This document shows, piece after piece, positions 24,597-33,759 of a DNA stretch of 40,764 nucleotides. The DNA is from JANXQE01 sp035651635 (lineage in GTDB: Bacteria > Verrucomicrobiota > Verrucomicrobiia > Limisphaerales > UBA8199), in NCBI GenBank assembly GCA_035651635.1, contig DASRFK010000254.1, positions 1 to 40,764 on the forward strand. The letters are read 5' to 3'. The position numbers and the translations under genes are program-made. Position 1 is the stretch's first letter. Every line of letters begins with the position of its first letter. The notes beneath the pieces are model-generated. The model ran no database searches, was not told the origin of the DNA, and worked only from the letters and a program-made list of their open reading frames with translations.

Positions 24597-26306
24597 ATGG
24601 GAGTTCTTTTACAGGCATTTTACCAGCGGGGTAACGCTGGGGTCCCGTCGCCAGCAGATGGAGATCCCATCGATGCCTGGTGGGATCATCTGGCGAAACA
24701 GGCAAACCAATTGCGTAAGGCGGGCTTCACGGCCGTCTGGCTGCCGCCCGCTACCAAGGGAGGAAGCGGGAAGGCTTCGGTCGGCTATGACGTATTCGAT
24801 GATTACGACCTTGGCTCGAAAAATCAAAAAGGAACAGTGGCGACTCGCTACGGGACACGACAGCAACTAACACGCTGTGTGGCGGTGATGCGAGCCAACG
24901 GCCTGGACGTCTACGCTGATCTCGTTGAGAACCAACGCGGCGGCGGCAGTGGCCCTGGAGGTTTCACGTTTCGATATGCAGATGCAGACGGAAATATCGG
25001 TGGCGGACGCTTCCCGAAAAACCCAGACGATTTCCACCCGAACGTGCCTCAAGATCCGAACGTTCCGGGACCGGACTTTTCTTTCGGCTCGGACTTGTCG
25101 CCGATCAATGGTGGCAACCCGAGAGGGTCTGTAGCCAATGATCTGATCGACAGCGCTGATTGGCTGACGCGCGCGTTGGACCTCCAGGGGTATCGTCTGG
25201 ATGACGTAAAGGGACAATCCAGCGAATTTTTACGCCGGTTTCTTAATAGCAAGTCGATGACGGGCAAGTTCGCAGTTGCGGAGTATTTCGACGGGAATGT
25301 CGGCAAAGTTCAGGATTGGATTTTCAGACAGATGGGTGGCCGCCCGTCGGCCTTCGATTTTGCTACTCGATTCACGCTGGCAGCAATGTGTGACAGTCGT
25401 CCGTTTAACATGGCGGTTTTGGACCATGTGGGACTTACCGGCATTAATCCGCTGCAGGCCGTGACTTTCGTGGAAAACCATGATACGGACCGAAGCGAGC
25501 CAATTTTCCAGAACAAAATGTTGGCCTATGCTTACATCCTGACCTCGGAGGGGTATCCTTGCATATTTTATAAGGATTACAGCACCGATAAATTTTGTTT
25601 CGGCCTGAAGCCGGAGATTGACACGCTCATTTTCATTCATGAACGCATCGCGGCGGGAACAACGCTACAGCGTTTCAAGGATTTTGATGTATTCTGCTAT
25701 GAGCGAATGGCCGGACCCCATCTGCTGGTGGGATTGAATAACGATTCGAACGCTGATCGAACAATCACTGTGTCTACAGGATTTGGAGCGAATGTAGCGC
25801 TGCACGATTACTCAGGGCACGGAAAGGACGTGCGCACGGACGGAAACGGTACCGTAAGAATGACGATTCCGCGAAATACGAACGGTCTCGGTTACGTCTG
25901 CTACTCGAAAACGGGAGTTACCGGTCCATTCCAGGTTCATGCCCACACGGTCACTCAGGCTTTCGAAGGGGCGCAGGATCTTGATGTTAAACCTGCCGCA
26001 GCAAGCAACGCAGTTGACATCTCTCGAATATTTTCCAACACGGGAACGCAAATTCACGGAAAGCTAAGTTTCGATGCGAAGGACTGGACGCCGGCAACGA
26101 CTCTTACCCTCGAGTTGCTCGATCCAAGCGGGGAACAACTGGGCCGTAAAGTGTACCATCAAGCGAATAAAGGAGAGAGCCTCGATGCCGTAGCCCCAAG
26201 TACAGGCTTCCACACTTTTCGCATCCAGGCCGCAAACACACCGGCCACAAACCTTAAGCCCTCCTACACTCTCGAAGCTACGTACCAGGCGCCGGCGTCA
26301 TTCTAA
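24597..26306 (+). CDS. GH13 alpha-amylase family glycoside hydrolase
   Basis: 569 residues. (beta/alpha)8 amylase barrel: GVLLQAFYQ start, GFTAVWLPPATKG, GYDVFDDYDLG, then the nucleophile Asp202 in GYRLDDVKG, acid/base Glu229 in AVAEYFDG and Asp296 in ENHDTDR. The conserved region I reads DLVENQ (108-113), with Gln where family members have His. After the barrel there is a C-terminal beta domain and a further domain of about 130 residues (from about 440) like a pre-peptidase C-terminal or carbohydrate-binding beta-sandwich. No signal peptide is visible even though amylases of this type are normally exported. 132 bases separate it from the peroxidase gene. Confidence 0.92.
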   Translation: MGVLLQAFYQRGNAGVPSPADGDPIDAWWDHLAKQANQLRKAGFTAVWLPPATKGGSGKASVGYDVFDDYDLGSKNQKGTVATRYGTRQQLTRCVAVMRANGLDVYADLVENQRGGGSGPGGFTFRYADADGNIGGGRFPKNPDDFHPNVPQDPNVPGPDFSFGSDLSPINGGNPRGSVANDLIDSADWLTRALDLQGYRLDDVKGQSSEFLRRFLNSKSMTGKFAVAEYFDGNVGKVQDWIFRQMGGRPSAFDFATRFTLAAMCDSRPFNMAVLDHVGLTGINPLQAVTFVENHDTDRSEPIFQNKMLAYAYILTSEGYPCIFYKDYSTDKFCFGLKPEIDTLIFIHERIAAGTTLQRFKDFDVFCYERMAGPHLLVGLNNDSNADRTITVSTGFGANVALHDYSGHGKDVRTDGNGTVRMTIPRNTNGLGYVCYSKTGVTGPFQVHAHTVTQAFEGAQDLDVKPAAASNAVDISRIFSNTGTQIHGKLSFDAKDWTPATTLTLELLDPSGEQLGRKVYHQANKGESLDAVAPSTGFHTFRIQAANTPATNLKPSYTLEATYQAPASF

Positions 26307-26343
26307 ATTAGTATAGGAATTTCCCAAACCAAAGCCAATTTTT

Positions 26344-26859
26344 ATGGCCGCTTCTCCTACCGCTCAGGATTCGCGCTCGCCGGACCCCATTGCGGAGGCT
26401 GCGAACGCAAAGCCCAACGGGATTGCTACCGGGCGGCTTTTTCAAGCTTCGAAGGAAACTATAAGGGCAATCCTGCGCACGATTGTTATTTTTTGCCTTG
26501 TAGTGCTAGTAATGGGAGGGTCAATGTTCGCGTTCAAGCAGTTCTGCTCTGACACTGAAGTGCTCCATTCCGACCTAGATGTGGTGGCGGCAATAGTGAC
26601 ATCTTCAAACAGCGTGAACATTGTAGGCCGTGTGTTGTACCAAGGGGAGCCGGCCACCAACGCCAGAGTGTGGTGCGTCGCGAGAAACGAAGCCGGCAAT
26701 CGATTTACGCCAACAAATTCATTAATAAGCGCAGGTGGCCATTTCCGTCTCGAAGGATTACCGGTGGAAATAGCCATCCAGGATTCAGAAGTGCGAGTCT
26801 ACGCCCATGCAACGTTGCCCACGCTATTTAGAGCTTGTCCCAAAAGTGCGTGTTTTTGA
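26344..26859 (+). pseudogene. 5' fragment of a membrane protein gene split by an insertion sequence
   Basis: The native part runs to about 26831; the last eight codons before the stop are insertion-sequence bases. It encodes a hydrophilic N-terminus, one membrane helix (AILRTIVIFCLVVLVMGGSMFAF, about 42-65) and a carboxypeptidase-regulatory-like beta domain (GRVLYQGEPATNARVWCVA, then GGHFRLEGLPV). Removing the element with one target copy joins residue 160 in frame to 28872-29870, giving a 492-residue protein. The gene starts 37 bases after the amylase gene, so it was probably cotranscribed with it. Confidence 0.8.
26824..26831 (+). repeat. Target site duplication, left copy
   Basis: CTATTTAG directly before the left inverted repeat, identical to 28872-28879. 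Because the terminal bases are shared with the repeat ends, the true duplication could be 6 to 8 bp. Confidence 0.8.
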
Positions 26860-27009
26860 AGACGGAGCAAATCATCTTACATGATACAACGTGCTGATGA
26901 GATGAAGTGATCGAACTATCGGCGAGCTTTTGTTTTCCTCTAAAAGTCACAGCTCCGGGACGGATCTCTTCTGCGGTTTTGTTTACTAGGGAATTTGTGT
27001 GGCGGCTGC

Positions 27010-28488
27010 TCAGGCCGCCCGAGCGGCCTCGGCCGCTTCCGGTTGCGGCAGCCGCGCCAGCACCCACAGGTTATGCACCAGCACGCTCCAAGTGACCGCC
27101 AGTTGGCGATGAGCAAAGCCTTTGCTGCGGACTCGTCCGCGCAGGAAGACATTTTTGATGATGCTCACCCGTGCTTCGATCTGCGCTCGACGGCGCTGGA
27201 GCCACTTAAATTTCCAGGAATGATTCCGCTGTTCTAATAGTTGAGGTGAGCGGGGGCAAACCCCGTTGTAAATGCCATCCTCGGCCAAGCCGACCCGGTT
27301 CATTTCACTATCAAATCCACGGTCAGCGCCTACGGCTTTGAGTGGACCGTAAACCTTCTCCATCCGGCCCACACTGCGCGGCATTAAGGCCGAGTCGGCC
27401 GGCGCGCTTTGCTGAAACAACTCCCAATCCAGGATTAAGCCCTGCGGATTTTCGGCCAGAAACAACGTGTTGCCGAACTCGACTTCGGCGCCGGCTTTTT
27501 TGCGAACAATGACGTGAACGTCCGGTTCGTAGAGACTCAAAATCTTCTCCTCATTAGGCACCGCCTGGCCCTGGAGAATGCGCTGGCGCGCTTGCTTGCG
27601 GGCCTGGGGCAGCTGCTCCAAGACCTGGCCCATGCGCCCCAGCACTTGCTCTGCCTGGGCTTGGGTCCACTGCGTCTGCGGCCAGCACTGTGCCAACAAC
27701 TGACGGTAGCGCTTGGCGTGGTCACGCACGGTGCACACGAGCTTATCCATTTGGCGCAGGGTCTTCTTGCGATGGCGTTGGCTGTCGTCTTTGTTGCCGG
27801 CATGGGTCATTTGAATGCACAGCTTGTTAATGCGACTGAGGAAGCTCTCCGGTGCGGGCATGCGGTGCTTGATGCCTTGGTCCCGGATGAGTCTAACGGC
27901 CTTCATTAAGGTCCGCGTGCTATCGCGCAGCAGCACCCAATCGACGGGGTAGTGGATGTTGGCGCTCAAACAGGTGCTGTCCAGGAAGGCGCTCTCCAAA
28001 TCCACCGCTTCAGACAAGTCCAGTTTTTTAGGGTCGGTGCCCGCCAATCCTACCAGTTGCTGAATGACCTGGCGCACTTCGGTCTGAGGCCACCATTGGT
28101 CATAACGTTGGAGCGTGCTCTTGCTGGGCACCGTCACGCAGGCCACTTCGCTGAGGCCGCAAAAATATTGGAGCAAAGGGCTATCGGCCAAGCGGGCGGC
28201 GAAGCCGCGGTATTCCTCCTGGAGCAGCACTCGGGCGATGTTGCAGCGCAAGGCCCGGCCGCAGTGGAGTTGACGGTTTTGCTGGGCCTTGGTGCTGGGC
28301 TTTTTGCAGCGGGCGAGCCAGCGCTGGAGATCCTTTCGGATCAAAAGGCTTTCCAATCCGCTCAGGCGCAGCAACTCATCGATGCGCAGCAACTGGTCGC
28401 GGAACTGGCGATAATCGACGTTGCCCTCGATGGTGGGCAGGACTTGCGGCAGGGGCAGTTCAAAGGGGATAATGGTGGTGTCCGGCAT
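27010..28488 (-). CDS. DDE transposase (ISNCY/IS1182-like)
   Basis: 492 residues, full length with no frameshift. Catalytic acidic residues are likely Asp in AFLDSTCLSANIHYP, Asp in GADRGFDSEMN and Glu in RRAQIEARVSIIKN, a spacing typical of IS4-superfamily-like transposases. The segment IHYPVDWVLLRDSTRTL is the D-x-T...PTD..LL.D..R block found in ISNCY-type transposases. A Gln/Arg-rich central insertion (about 240-330) separates the first and second acidic residues. C-terminus is Ala-rich. It is read away from the AbrB-like gene, with 50 bases between the two starts. Confidence 0.93.
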   Translation of the reverse strand: MPDTTIIPFELPLPQVLPTIEGNVDYRQFRDQLLRIDELLRLSGLESLLIRKDLQRWLARCKKPSTKAQQNRQLHCGRALRCNIARVLLQEEYRGFAARLADSPLLQYFCGLSEVACVTVPSKSTLQRYDQWWPQTEVRQVIQQLVGLAGTDPKKLDLSEAVDLESAFLDSTCLSANIHYPVDWVLLRDSTRTLMKAVRLIRDQGIKHRMPAPESFLSRINKLCIQMTHAGNKDDSQRHRKKTLRQMDKLVCTVRDHAKRYRQLLAQCWPQTQWTQAQAEQVLGRMGQVLEQLPQARKQARQRILQGQAVPNEEKILSLYEPDVHVIVRKKAGAEVEFGNTLFLAENPQGLILDWELFQQSAPADSALMPRSVGRMEKVYGPLKAVGADRGFDSEMNRVGLAEDGIYNGVCPRSPQLLEQRNHSWKFKWLQRRRAQIEARVSIIKNVFLRGRVRSKGFAHRQLAVTWSVLVHNLWVLARLPQPEAAEAARAA

Positions 28489-28489
28489 A

Positions 28490-28511
28490 AAGCTAGAGTA
28501 TTATCTAGCTT
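28490..28511. promoter_or_regulatory. Perfect inverted repeat between transposase and AbrB-like gene
   Basis: AAGCTAGA, spacer GTATTA, TCTAGCTT: 8-bp arms without mismatch, one base from the transposase ATG. It lies in the only promoter space of both genes and is the right size for an operator. Candidate binding site of the AbrB-like protein. Confidence 0.6.
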
Positions 28512-28538
28512 AGCAAAATCAAGTCCTTTTTAAAAAAC

Positions 28539-28745
28539 ATGCAAACAACTTACCCGCTGAAAGTTCAAGTCATGCGCTCCAAGGGCCAGCAACCCCGCTT
28601 CTACGTCAGCTTTCCTCTGGCCTTAGCCGCGGCGATTGGCTTGGAAGGCGGAGAAACCGTCCAGTGGGAGCTCTTAGAGCGAAGCGAGCTTCACCTGGTG
28701 CGACCTGAGACACCGCCGCCGACCACCAAACGCCGAGCGCGCTAA
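28539..28745 (+). CDS. AbrB/SpoVT-like small DNA-binding protein inside the insertion sequence
   Basis: 68 residues. The pattern QVMRSKGQQPRFYVSFPLALAAAIGLEGGETVQWELLERSELHLVR follows the swapped-hairpin AbrB fold (polar strand, xPxxLaxalGLxxGdxv, strand). The C-terminal tail is Pro/Thr/Arg-rich. It is transcribed divergently from the transposase, inside the element ends, so it moves with it. Proteins of this fold bind DNA as dimers and often repress their own promoter, so control of transposition is a good guess. An antitoxin role has no partner toxin here. Confidence 0.72.
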   Translation: MQTTYPLKVQVMRSKGQQPRFYVSFPLALAAAIGLEGGETVQWELLERSELHLVRPETPPPTTKRRAR

Positions 28746-28871
28746 AAACAAACCTCCGGCCACCATTATAATCGCCGATTTTGATCGATCCCCGGCAAAA
28801 TCGCTGGTTATGGACAGCCACCAAATCATGAAACCGCACGCCTGACGGGCCTGCTGCTCTTGGGACAAGCT

Positions 28872-28879
28872 CTATTTAG
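28872..28879 (+). repeat. Target site duplication, right copy
   Basis: CTATTTAG directly after the right inverted repeat, identical to 26824-26831. Confidence 0.8.
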
Positions 28880-29870
28880 CTCCACGATTTTAAGAGGCGA
28901 GACAATTCTGATGACGAAAGGACCTGCTCATCAGTCCAATATAATGGATAGCAAGCTGTGGCCCTGTACGCTTGCATTTTTCTGTGTAAGCATCCTTTTT
29001 GGGATGGCGATCCAAGTAGTCGACACAGAATGGCGGCGTCAGTTGTACGTTGCCTCTGTTATGACCGCGCTAGGTGTCACGGCCGGAATGCTTTTTGCCA
29101 TTGCAGAGGCGTACATGAGGGTGAAAGCGTCTGTTACTGCCGGCCAAACATGGTCCGTTGGGTTTGTAAGCATTTTCGAAGGCACGTACGTGAAGGATTT
29201 GCCTGAGCAATGGCTAATCTCAATGACTGGTCCGCCCCGTGACGGAAACGGTACCGCGCCTGTGACTGTGCATAATAAGGCGACCAAAGGTGAAAGTGCT
29301 GCACCCTCACAGGCTCCTGATCCGGGAAGCGTGCCGCTAAAAGTTATTCAAAGCTTAGGCGCTCCCATGTGGGTGGTCTTTCTTGCGGTAATCGGTGCAG
29401 CTCTCTCCACCGTGGCGCTTATTGTAAAAGAGATTCGCTCTCCTCCGTCGTTTTTCGCGCCGGATCCCGCCGAACTTCGCGAACGAATGCTTATACTCGT
29501 CCAGAATCAGTTTTTTATGCTCTTTGCGCCATTGGGTAGCATTTTTGTCTACCAAGGCTTAGTCCTGGGCGCTGCTGCGTCTCAACCGTTCGTGGTGGGC
29601 GTGGCGGCCTTGGGCGCCGGAGCAACTCTCAATACACTCCTGTCACTTGCCGTATCCAAAGCGTCAAACGCGCTGGAGCCAAGCAGTCAAAAAACAAAAG
29701 GATCACAATCGGTTGATTCGTCTGCGAATGTAGTAGAGCGTCCGGTTGCGGGTCGTGCGGGGGGACTAAACGACGCAGAAACAGAGAAGTATGTTACACC
29801 GCACGTACCATCGCCTTTGAGCCCTGTTGCTGCTGGAGTTGCCATGGTTGAGAAAAAAACCGGTCTTTGA
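28872..29870 (+). pseudogene. 3' fragment of the membrane protein gene split by the insertion sequence
   Basis: Continues in frame from residue 160 of the 5' fragment after excision. Encodes the end of the beta domain (SSTILRGETILMTKG), a pair of membrane helices (LWPCTLAFFCVSILFGMAIQ and the LYVASVMTALGVTAGMLF helix), a soluble part, then further helices at APMWVVFLAVIGAALSTVALI and in the Gly/Ala-rich FFMLFAPLGSIFVYQGLVLG region, and a polar C-terminus. The ATG codons at 28911 and 28944 could allow separate translation of this half. No family recognised; layout suggests a signalling or scaffold membrane protein. Confidence 0.75.
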
Positions 29871-29924
29871 ACCTGTTGCAGGCAACTCTAGCTAGCTACA
29901 AGGGAAGAAAGTGCACAGCAAGAG

Positions 29925-29967
29925 CTGCCGCGAAGTGCTTTTTGGATGACACGCCCTTCCGCGGCAG
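29925..29967. terminator. Large inverted repeat between convergent genes
   Basis: CTGCCGCGAAG and CTTCCGCGGCAG pair with one bulged C around a 20-nt loop. It lies 55 bases after the plus-strand stop at 29870 and 118 bases after the minus-strand stop at 30086, the place for a two-way terminator. No long T run follows, so Rho-independent function is not assured. Confidence 0.45.
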
Positions 29968-30085
29968 ATCCGCTCGGCGTTCACGGTGCAATCTCGGTGC
30001 GAGGCTAAGTTGATAGAATACGGCCCCTGCAAATGGAAATCCGACCGGGAGCTGTATCAATCTAAGCCGTAACGAACCAATGCTC

Positions 30086-31441
30086 CTATTGCAAACGGAT
30101 GGTCTGCTGGACCGGCAAGTTTTGTGTGCTGATAGCGGTTTGAGCGTACAGGTAGCTCAGCACTGTGAACACGAGAGAGTTCTGGGTGGTACCTTTGAAA
30201 TCCGCGACAGCGTAAGAAGCATTGCCGTGCCTTAAATGCGCCAATAGATGTCCCGGGTGCTCCTTGATTTGGGCATGCTCTAACGTCATGGTGGGTCTTA
30301 CTTTCACATCAGCATCATGCAGTTTGGCGTAGGGTCCAAATTCATCAAAACCGTAATCGATGTTGCCCCAGGTTGCGCCAACATGTCGTTCAAAATACTT
30401 CTGTTGCCGTGCCACAGAGTACATTGCAGCTTCAAAAGTTCGCATTTTCAGCACTATGTTGGTTTGGGAAATGTCAGCGGCCAGATTTACTGCATTGGTC
30501 CCTTTCTCCAGATTTGAGCGCCGATCGTAGGTGAATTTGGGCCGTTCCTCAGGAGCAGAAAAAGCGGTCGCGAAATAGTTCGTCTCGAACGTCGCAGGCG
30601 AGGCAACAAGTTGGTAAACCACGTTTGTACCCGTGACACCATTTTCCATCAGATATTCGATTTTTTCGGGGCGGAATCCCGGTAAAACATTTAGCTTCCA
30701 TCTAAAACCAGGTTGTTTGTAACTCACGATCGAATCTCCCGTTGGGCTAGAGGTTACGTCAAATCCGGGAGCTTGCACTGCGGCGATGACGTCTGCCAGT
30801 TTGGTCTTTGGTCCCGTATATACAAGGGTGGACTTTTGGTCATCTCGATCGAGAATCAATACATGGGAAAGTTGCATGCTTCGAACGTCGGCACAAAATT
30901 TTAGAAAATCGTGGTATGTTGGATCGTTGGTATCATTGATCCAGAATTCTGATTTTTGCATACCGTTAGAAATCGTCTTGTGTTCGATTGAGGCCACCAT
31001 GGTTCGTATTACCAAATCGGCAGGATAGCCTTGATCGTAAAACGTCATGAATACCTTTTCCGAAATGGGACTGAGTATCGCTTGGACGATATTTGTGCCT
31101 GTGAGTGGCACAAATTGGAAAATCGGAGTCTGGGTAAGCCCCGCATTGAAGGTACCCCCTAAACTTGCCGGCGTATGTCTGAAAGCGTACGTTGGGGAGG
31201 CGCCCAGTGAGCCAACAAACTGGTATTGAGAGCTTATCGAACCCAGCTGGATAAAATAGACAGGCTCGTCCTTTGACAAGCGAGCAAGGTTAAGCAACAG
31301 CTGTTTGTTACACGCGTCCCCGTACACCTTTGAATACTCGTCATGATCAAAGTGAAGCACCGTCGGACTTATGCAGCCGCAGAGCCAGAGGAGTTGGAGA
31401 ATTGCAACAGTCTTAGTGAAATATTGTTTGGTGTGGTTCAA
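30086..31441 (-). CDS. Large lipoprotein of unknown function
   Basis: 451 residues. TTG start with AAGGA 4 bases upstream; no ATG fits before the signal. The N-terminus (VAILQLLWLCGC) is a lipoprotein signal with the lipidated Cys at 23 (the Cys at 21 is an alternative). The mature part is a mixed alpha/beta protein with no motif I can name. The end has GTTQNSLVFTVLSYLYAQTAIS, which is typical of a family of verrucomicrobial lipoproteins I recognise only by shape. The 28-bp motif copy E lies 253 bases upstream in the same direction. Confidence 0.82.
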   Translation of the reverse strand: MNHTKQYFTKTVAILQLLWLCGCISPTVLHFDHDEYSKVYGDACNKQLLLNLARLSKDEPVYFIQLGSISSQYQFVGSLGASPTYAFRHTPASLGGTFNAGLTQTPIFQFVPLTGTNIVQAILSPISEKVFMTFYDQGYPADLVIRTMVASIEHKTISNGMQKSEFWINDTNDPTYHDFLKFCADVRSMQLSHVLILDRDDQKSTLVYTGPKTKLADVIAAVQAPGFDVTSSPTGDSIVSYKQPGFRWKLNVLPGFRPEKIEYLMENGVTGTNVVYQLVASPATFETNYFATAFSAPEERPKFTYDRRSNLEKGTNAVNLAADISQTNIVLKMRTFEAAMYSVARQQKYFERHVGATWGNIDYGFDEFGPYAKLHDADVKVRPTMTLEHAQIKEHPGHLLAHLRHGNASYAVADFKGTTQNSLVFTVLSYLYAQTAISTQNLPVQQTIRLQ

Positions 31442-31926
31442 GTGTCCTTGTATTTGTGGTATTTGATTCTCGTCTTAAGCGGATTACCTGTGCGGAGAAG
31501 AATCTAATCGAGGGCTCCCGAGAGATTGCGAAGAGTACAGCAGAGCCGCAACGACGTTGACCGTTTTGGTAGCAGATCACATGGGGCTTTAGATTTGTGC
31601 TCGTGTCGCGCATTTGGCATGGTCGGAGCTTTACCCGATCACTGGCGACCTTGCGGAATCGGTAATGTTTTTATCTTTGCCAAACGAGCACTTCAACGGA
31701 AAATAATTGTAAAAACACGACATGCTATTTGTCATGAACGTTCATCCCCGTGCATTTCGGTGGAAAACGTATCCGCATTTTCAAGAATTGATGGGGCCCG
31801 AAGGCTGCCGCCGATCGAGCACGTGAGATAGGATATTCTCCGCAGAGGCAGCCTTTTATTCAAAGCTCAGGCGCAAAGGCTTTTTGGTTATTGCACAGAA
31901 CCATCGCAAGGGGTAGAAGAGGCTAT
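31442..31926. other. Divergent intergenic region of 485 bases with motif copy E
   Basis: Lies between the lipoprotein gene (minus) and the quinoprotein gene (plus). It contains motif copy E on the minus strand. The plus-strand open frame 31526-31831 has no ribosome binding site or domain and runs antisense through the motif. Confidence 0.5.
31694..31721 (-). repeat. 28-bp dispersed motif, copy E
   Basis: Read on the minus strand: GTCGTG, TTTTTA, CAAT, loop TATTTTCC, GTTG. The stem has a G-T wobble (RNA pairing kept). It faces the lipoprotein gene at 31441. Confidence 0.75.
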
Positions 31927-33759
31927 ATGTACCCCCTCAGGTTGCTGAAATTAAATCTTGGTTGGATGGCAGCAGTTTTATTTGGGATCAACCAATGCAG
32001 GTTTTTTCCCATGGCAACTTCTATTCTGGTATGCGTTGCCGCCTCCCCGGCCCTTGGGACCGACGTGCTCATGCAGCACAATGACCCCGCACGAACCGGT
32101 GCTATTCTTAATGAAACCAACCTTTCTCCAAACTCCCTCAAAACGAGAGGTTTTGGACGGCTGTTTTCGCTACCGGTCGAGGGACAGATCTACGCGCAGC
32201 CCTTGGTGGTGCAGGATCTGGAGATCCCGGGAAAAGGCGGGCACAATGTTGTCTACGTGGCTACTATGCGTAACCACGTTTATGCATATGACGCCGACGG
32301 TCTCGGCGTGTTGCCACTCTGGCACACCAACCTGGGTCCCCCGATGCCGTATGATCGCATTCCCAAGGACGCGGGAGCGCAGCTTGGCCAATACAATATT
32401 CGGCCGTATATCGGAATTACAAGCACACCCGTGATTGACCGCGCAAAGAGACGAATGTACATCATGGCTAAAATCGCCGACCCGCCTTGTGCCGGCACAG
32501 GAGAGGCTACAGAAGCTTGTCCGGTCGAGTACTGGATTCATGCGCTAGACATCGCTACGGGTGCAGTTCTTCAAAAGACGAATATCGTGATTCCAATGAA
32601 GGATCCAAGTGTTCCCGCACGAGATGTCGTCCGCCGCCATTTGCAGCGCCCAGCGCTCCTGCTGGCGAACGGCCGCGTCTATGTCGCGTTTGGCGCTCAC
32701 CAGGACGCCAGGCCTTTTCAAGGCTGGGTAATGGCCTTCGATTCGGATACGCTTGCACTGGCCGCGACGATTTTTTGCACGACGCCAGGCGGTCAGATGG
32801 GGGGCATTTGGCAGGCCGGAAACGGCCCGGCTGCCGATAGCGAGGGCAACATTTACCTAATGACCGGTAACGGTTCCTTCGCACCCGATAAAAAGCAGTT
32901 TGGTAGCGTCCTCATGAAGCTGGATAAGGACCTTAATCCTATTGGTTGGTTTGCGCCGGCAAACGTCGAGGAACTGAATGAAGTCGACGCGGACCTTGGT
33001 TCTGCAGGCCCAATGCTAATACCCGGAATGGACCAGGTCATCGGCGGTGGAAAGCAAGGCAAGCTGTATTTGGTAAACGGGTCCAATCTTGGCGGTCTCC
33101 AAAAGCGCCACTGGTGGCATGATGGCAATGACCCGCCGGTCCAATTCTTTCAGGCTTCGCGACCTTGGCGCGTGACTTGGCTGAGCTGGATTCCGTTCCT
33201 TTTCAATGTCGGCTACCATCACATCCATGGCTCGCCAGTTTATTGGAACGGAACGGGCGGTCCCATGATCTACGTTTGGCCAGAGGAGGATAATATCAAG
33301 GCCTTCCGATACGACCCCGCGCGCAAGAAATTCAAAACGCGGCCACTCAAGGGAATGATGGGAAACGATGGCATGCCCGGGGGATTCCTGTCGATCTCGG
33401 CCAACGGCAACCGGGACGGCATTCTTTGGGCGGCCATTCCTTATGACGAGGACGCTTGGGTGAAGGTGGTTCGCGGGTCGCTGCGCGCTTTCCGCGCCGA
33501 CACCCTCAAATTGCTCTGGAGCACAGACGAAAACGACTCGTCGGATCACTTCGATTTTAGCAAGGGCGTTCCGCCCACCATAGCCAACGGCAAAGTCTAT
33601 CTCGCTACGTTTTCTGACCGTCTCAATGTTTATGGCCTGAATTCGCCAGTGGCGGCCAGCGCAATGCCTACCCATAAAGTCTCGAGTAACCCTAACCACC
33701 GCGGCCACGTCAAGGGCGCCAATGGCCACCGTTTGAGTGATATGGAGCACACAAATTAG
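31927..33759 (+). CDS. Exported PQQ-type beta-propeller quinoprotein
   Basis: 610 residues from the ATG at 31927, which has GAAGAGG upstream. The N-terminus is a long signal peptide (MATSILVCVAASPALGTDV region) and a DPARTGAILNETNLSP start to the mature protein. Blades such as VVYVATMRNHVYAYDAD, RVYVAFGAHQDARPFQGWVMAFDSD and GNIYLMTGNGSF show a propeller like the PQQ dehydrogenase/BamB-like repeats. A Cys pair (PPCAGTGEATEAC) may form a disulfide, consistent with export. Homologous to the signal-less protein at 19560, with which it shares several blades. PQQ binding is not proved by motif. Confidence 0.9.
   Translation: MYPLRLLKLNLGWMAAVLFGINQCRFFPMATSILVCVAASPALGTDVLMQHNDPARTGAILNETNLSPNSLKTRGFGRLFSLPVEGQIYAQPLVVQDLEIPGKGGHNVVYVATMRNHVYAYDADGLGVLPLWHTNLGPPMPYDRIPKDAGAQLGQYNIRPYIGITSTPVIDRAKRRMYIMAKIADPPCAGTGEATEACPVEYWIHALDIATGAVLQKTNIVIPMKDPSVPARDVVRRHLQRPALLLANGRVYVAFGAHQDARPFQGWVMAFDSDTLALAATIFCTTPGGQMGGIWQAGNGPAADSEGNIYLMTGNGSFAPDKKQFGSVLMKLDKDLNPIGWFAPANVEELNEVDADLGSAGPMLIPGMDQVIGGGKQGKLYLVNGSNLGGLQKRHWWHDGNDPPVQFFQASRPWRVTWLSWIPFLFNVGYHHIHGSPVYWNGTGGPMIYVWPEEDNIKAFRYDPARKKFKTRPLKGMMGNDGMPGGFLSISANGNRDGILWAAIPYDEDAWVKVVRGSLRAFRADTLKLLWSTDENDSSDHFDFSKGVPPTIANGKVYLATFSDRLNVYGLNSPVAASAMPTHKVSSNPNHRGHVKGANGHRLSDMEHTN

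Larger units (their letters stand above)
26832..28871. mobile_element. Insertion sequence of about 2.04 kb with transposase and AbrB-like passenger
   Basis: Ends are imperfect inverted repeats: left AGCTTGTCCCAAAAG, right (read inward) AGCTTGTCCCAAGAG, flanked by an 8-bp direct repeat. Inside are a 492-aa DDE transposase on the minus strand and a 68-aa AbrB-like gene on the plus strand. The left end reads out of frame into the host gene and stops it. Family looks like ISNCY/IS1182-related from the transposase, to be confirmed. The intact frame and sharp ends suggest a recent insertion. Confidence 0.9.

Noticed and set aside
31526..31831. 101-aa plus-strand ORF between divergent genes
   Set aside because: Runs antisense through motif copy E, with no domain or start signal.
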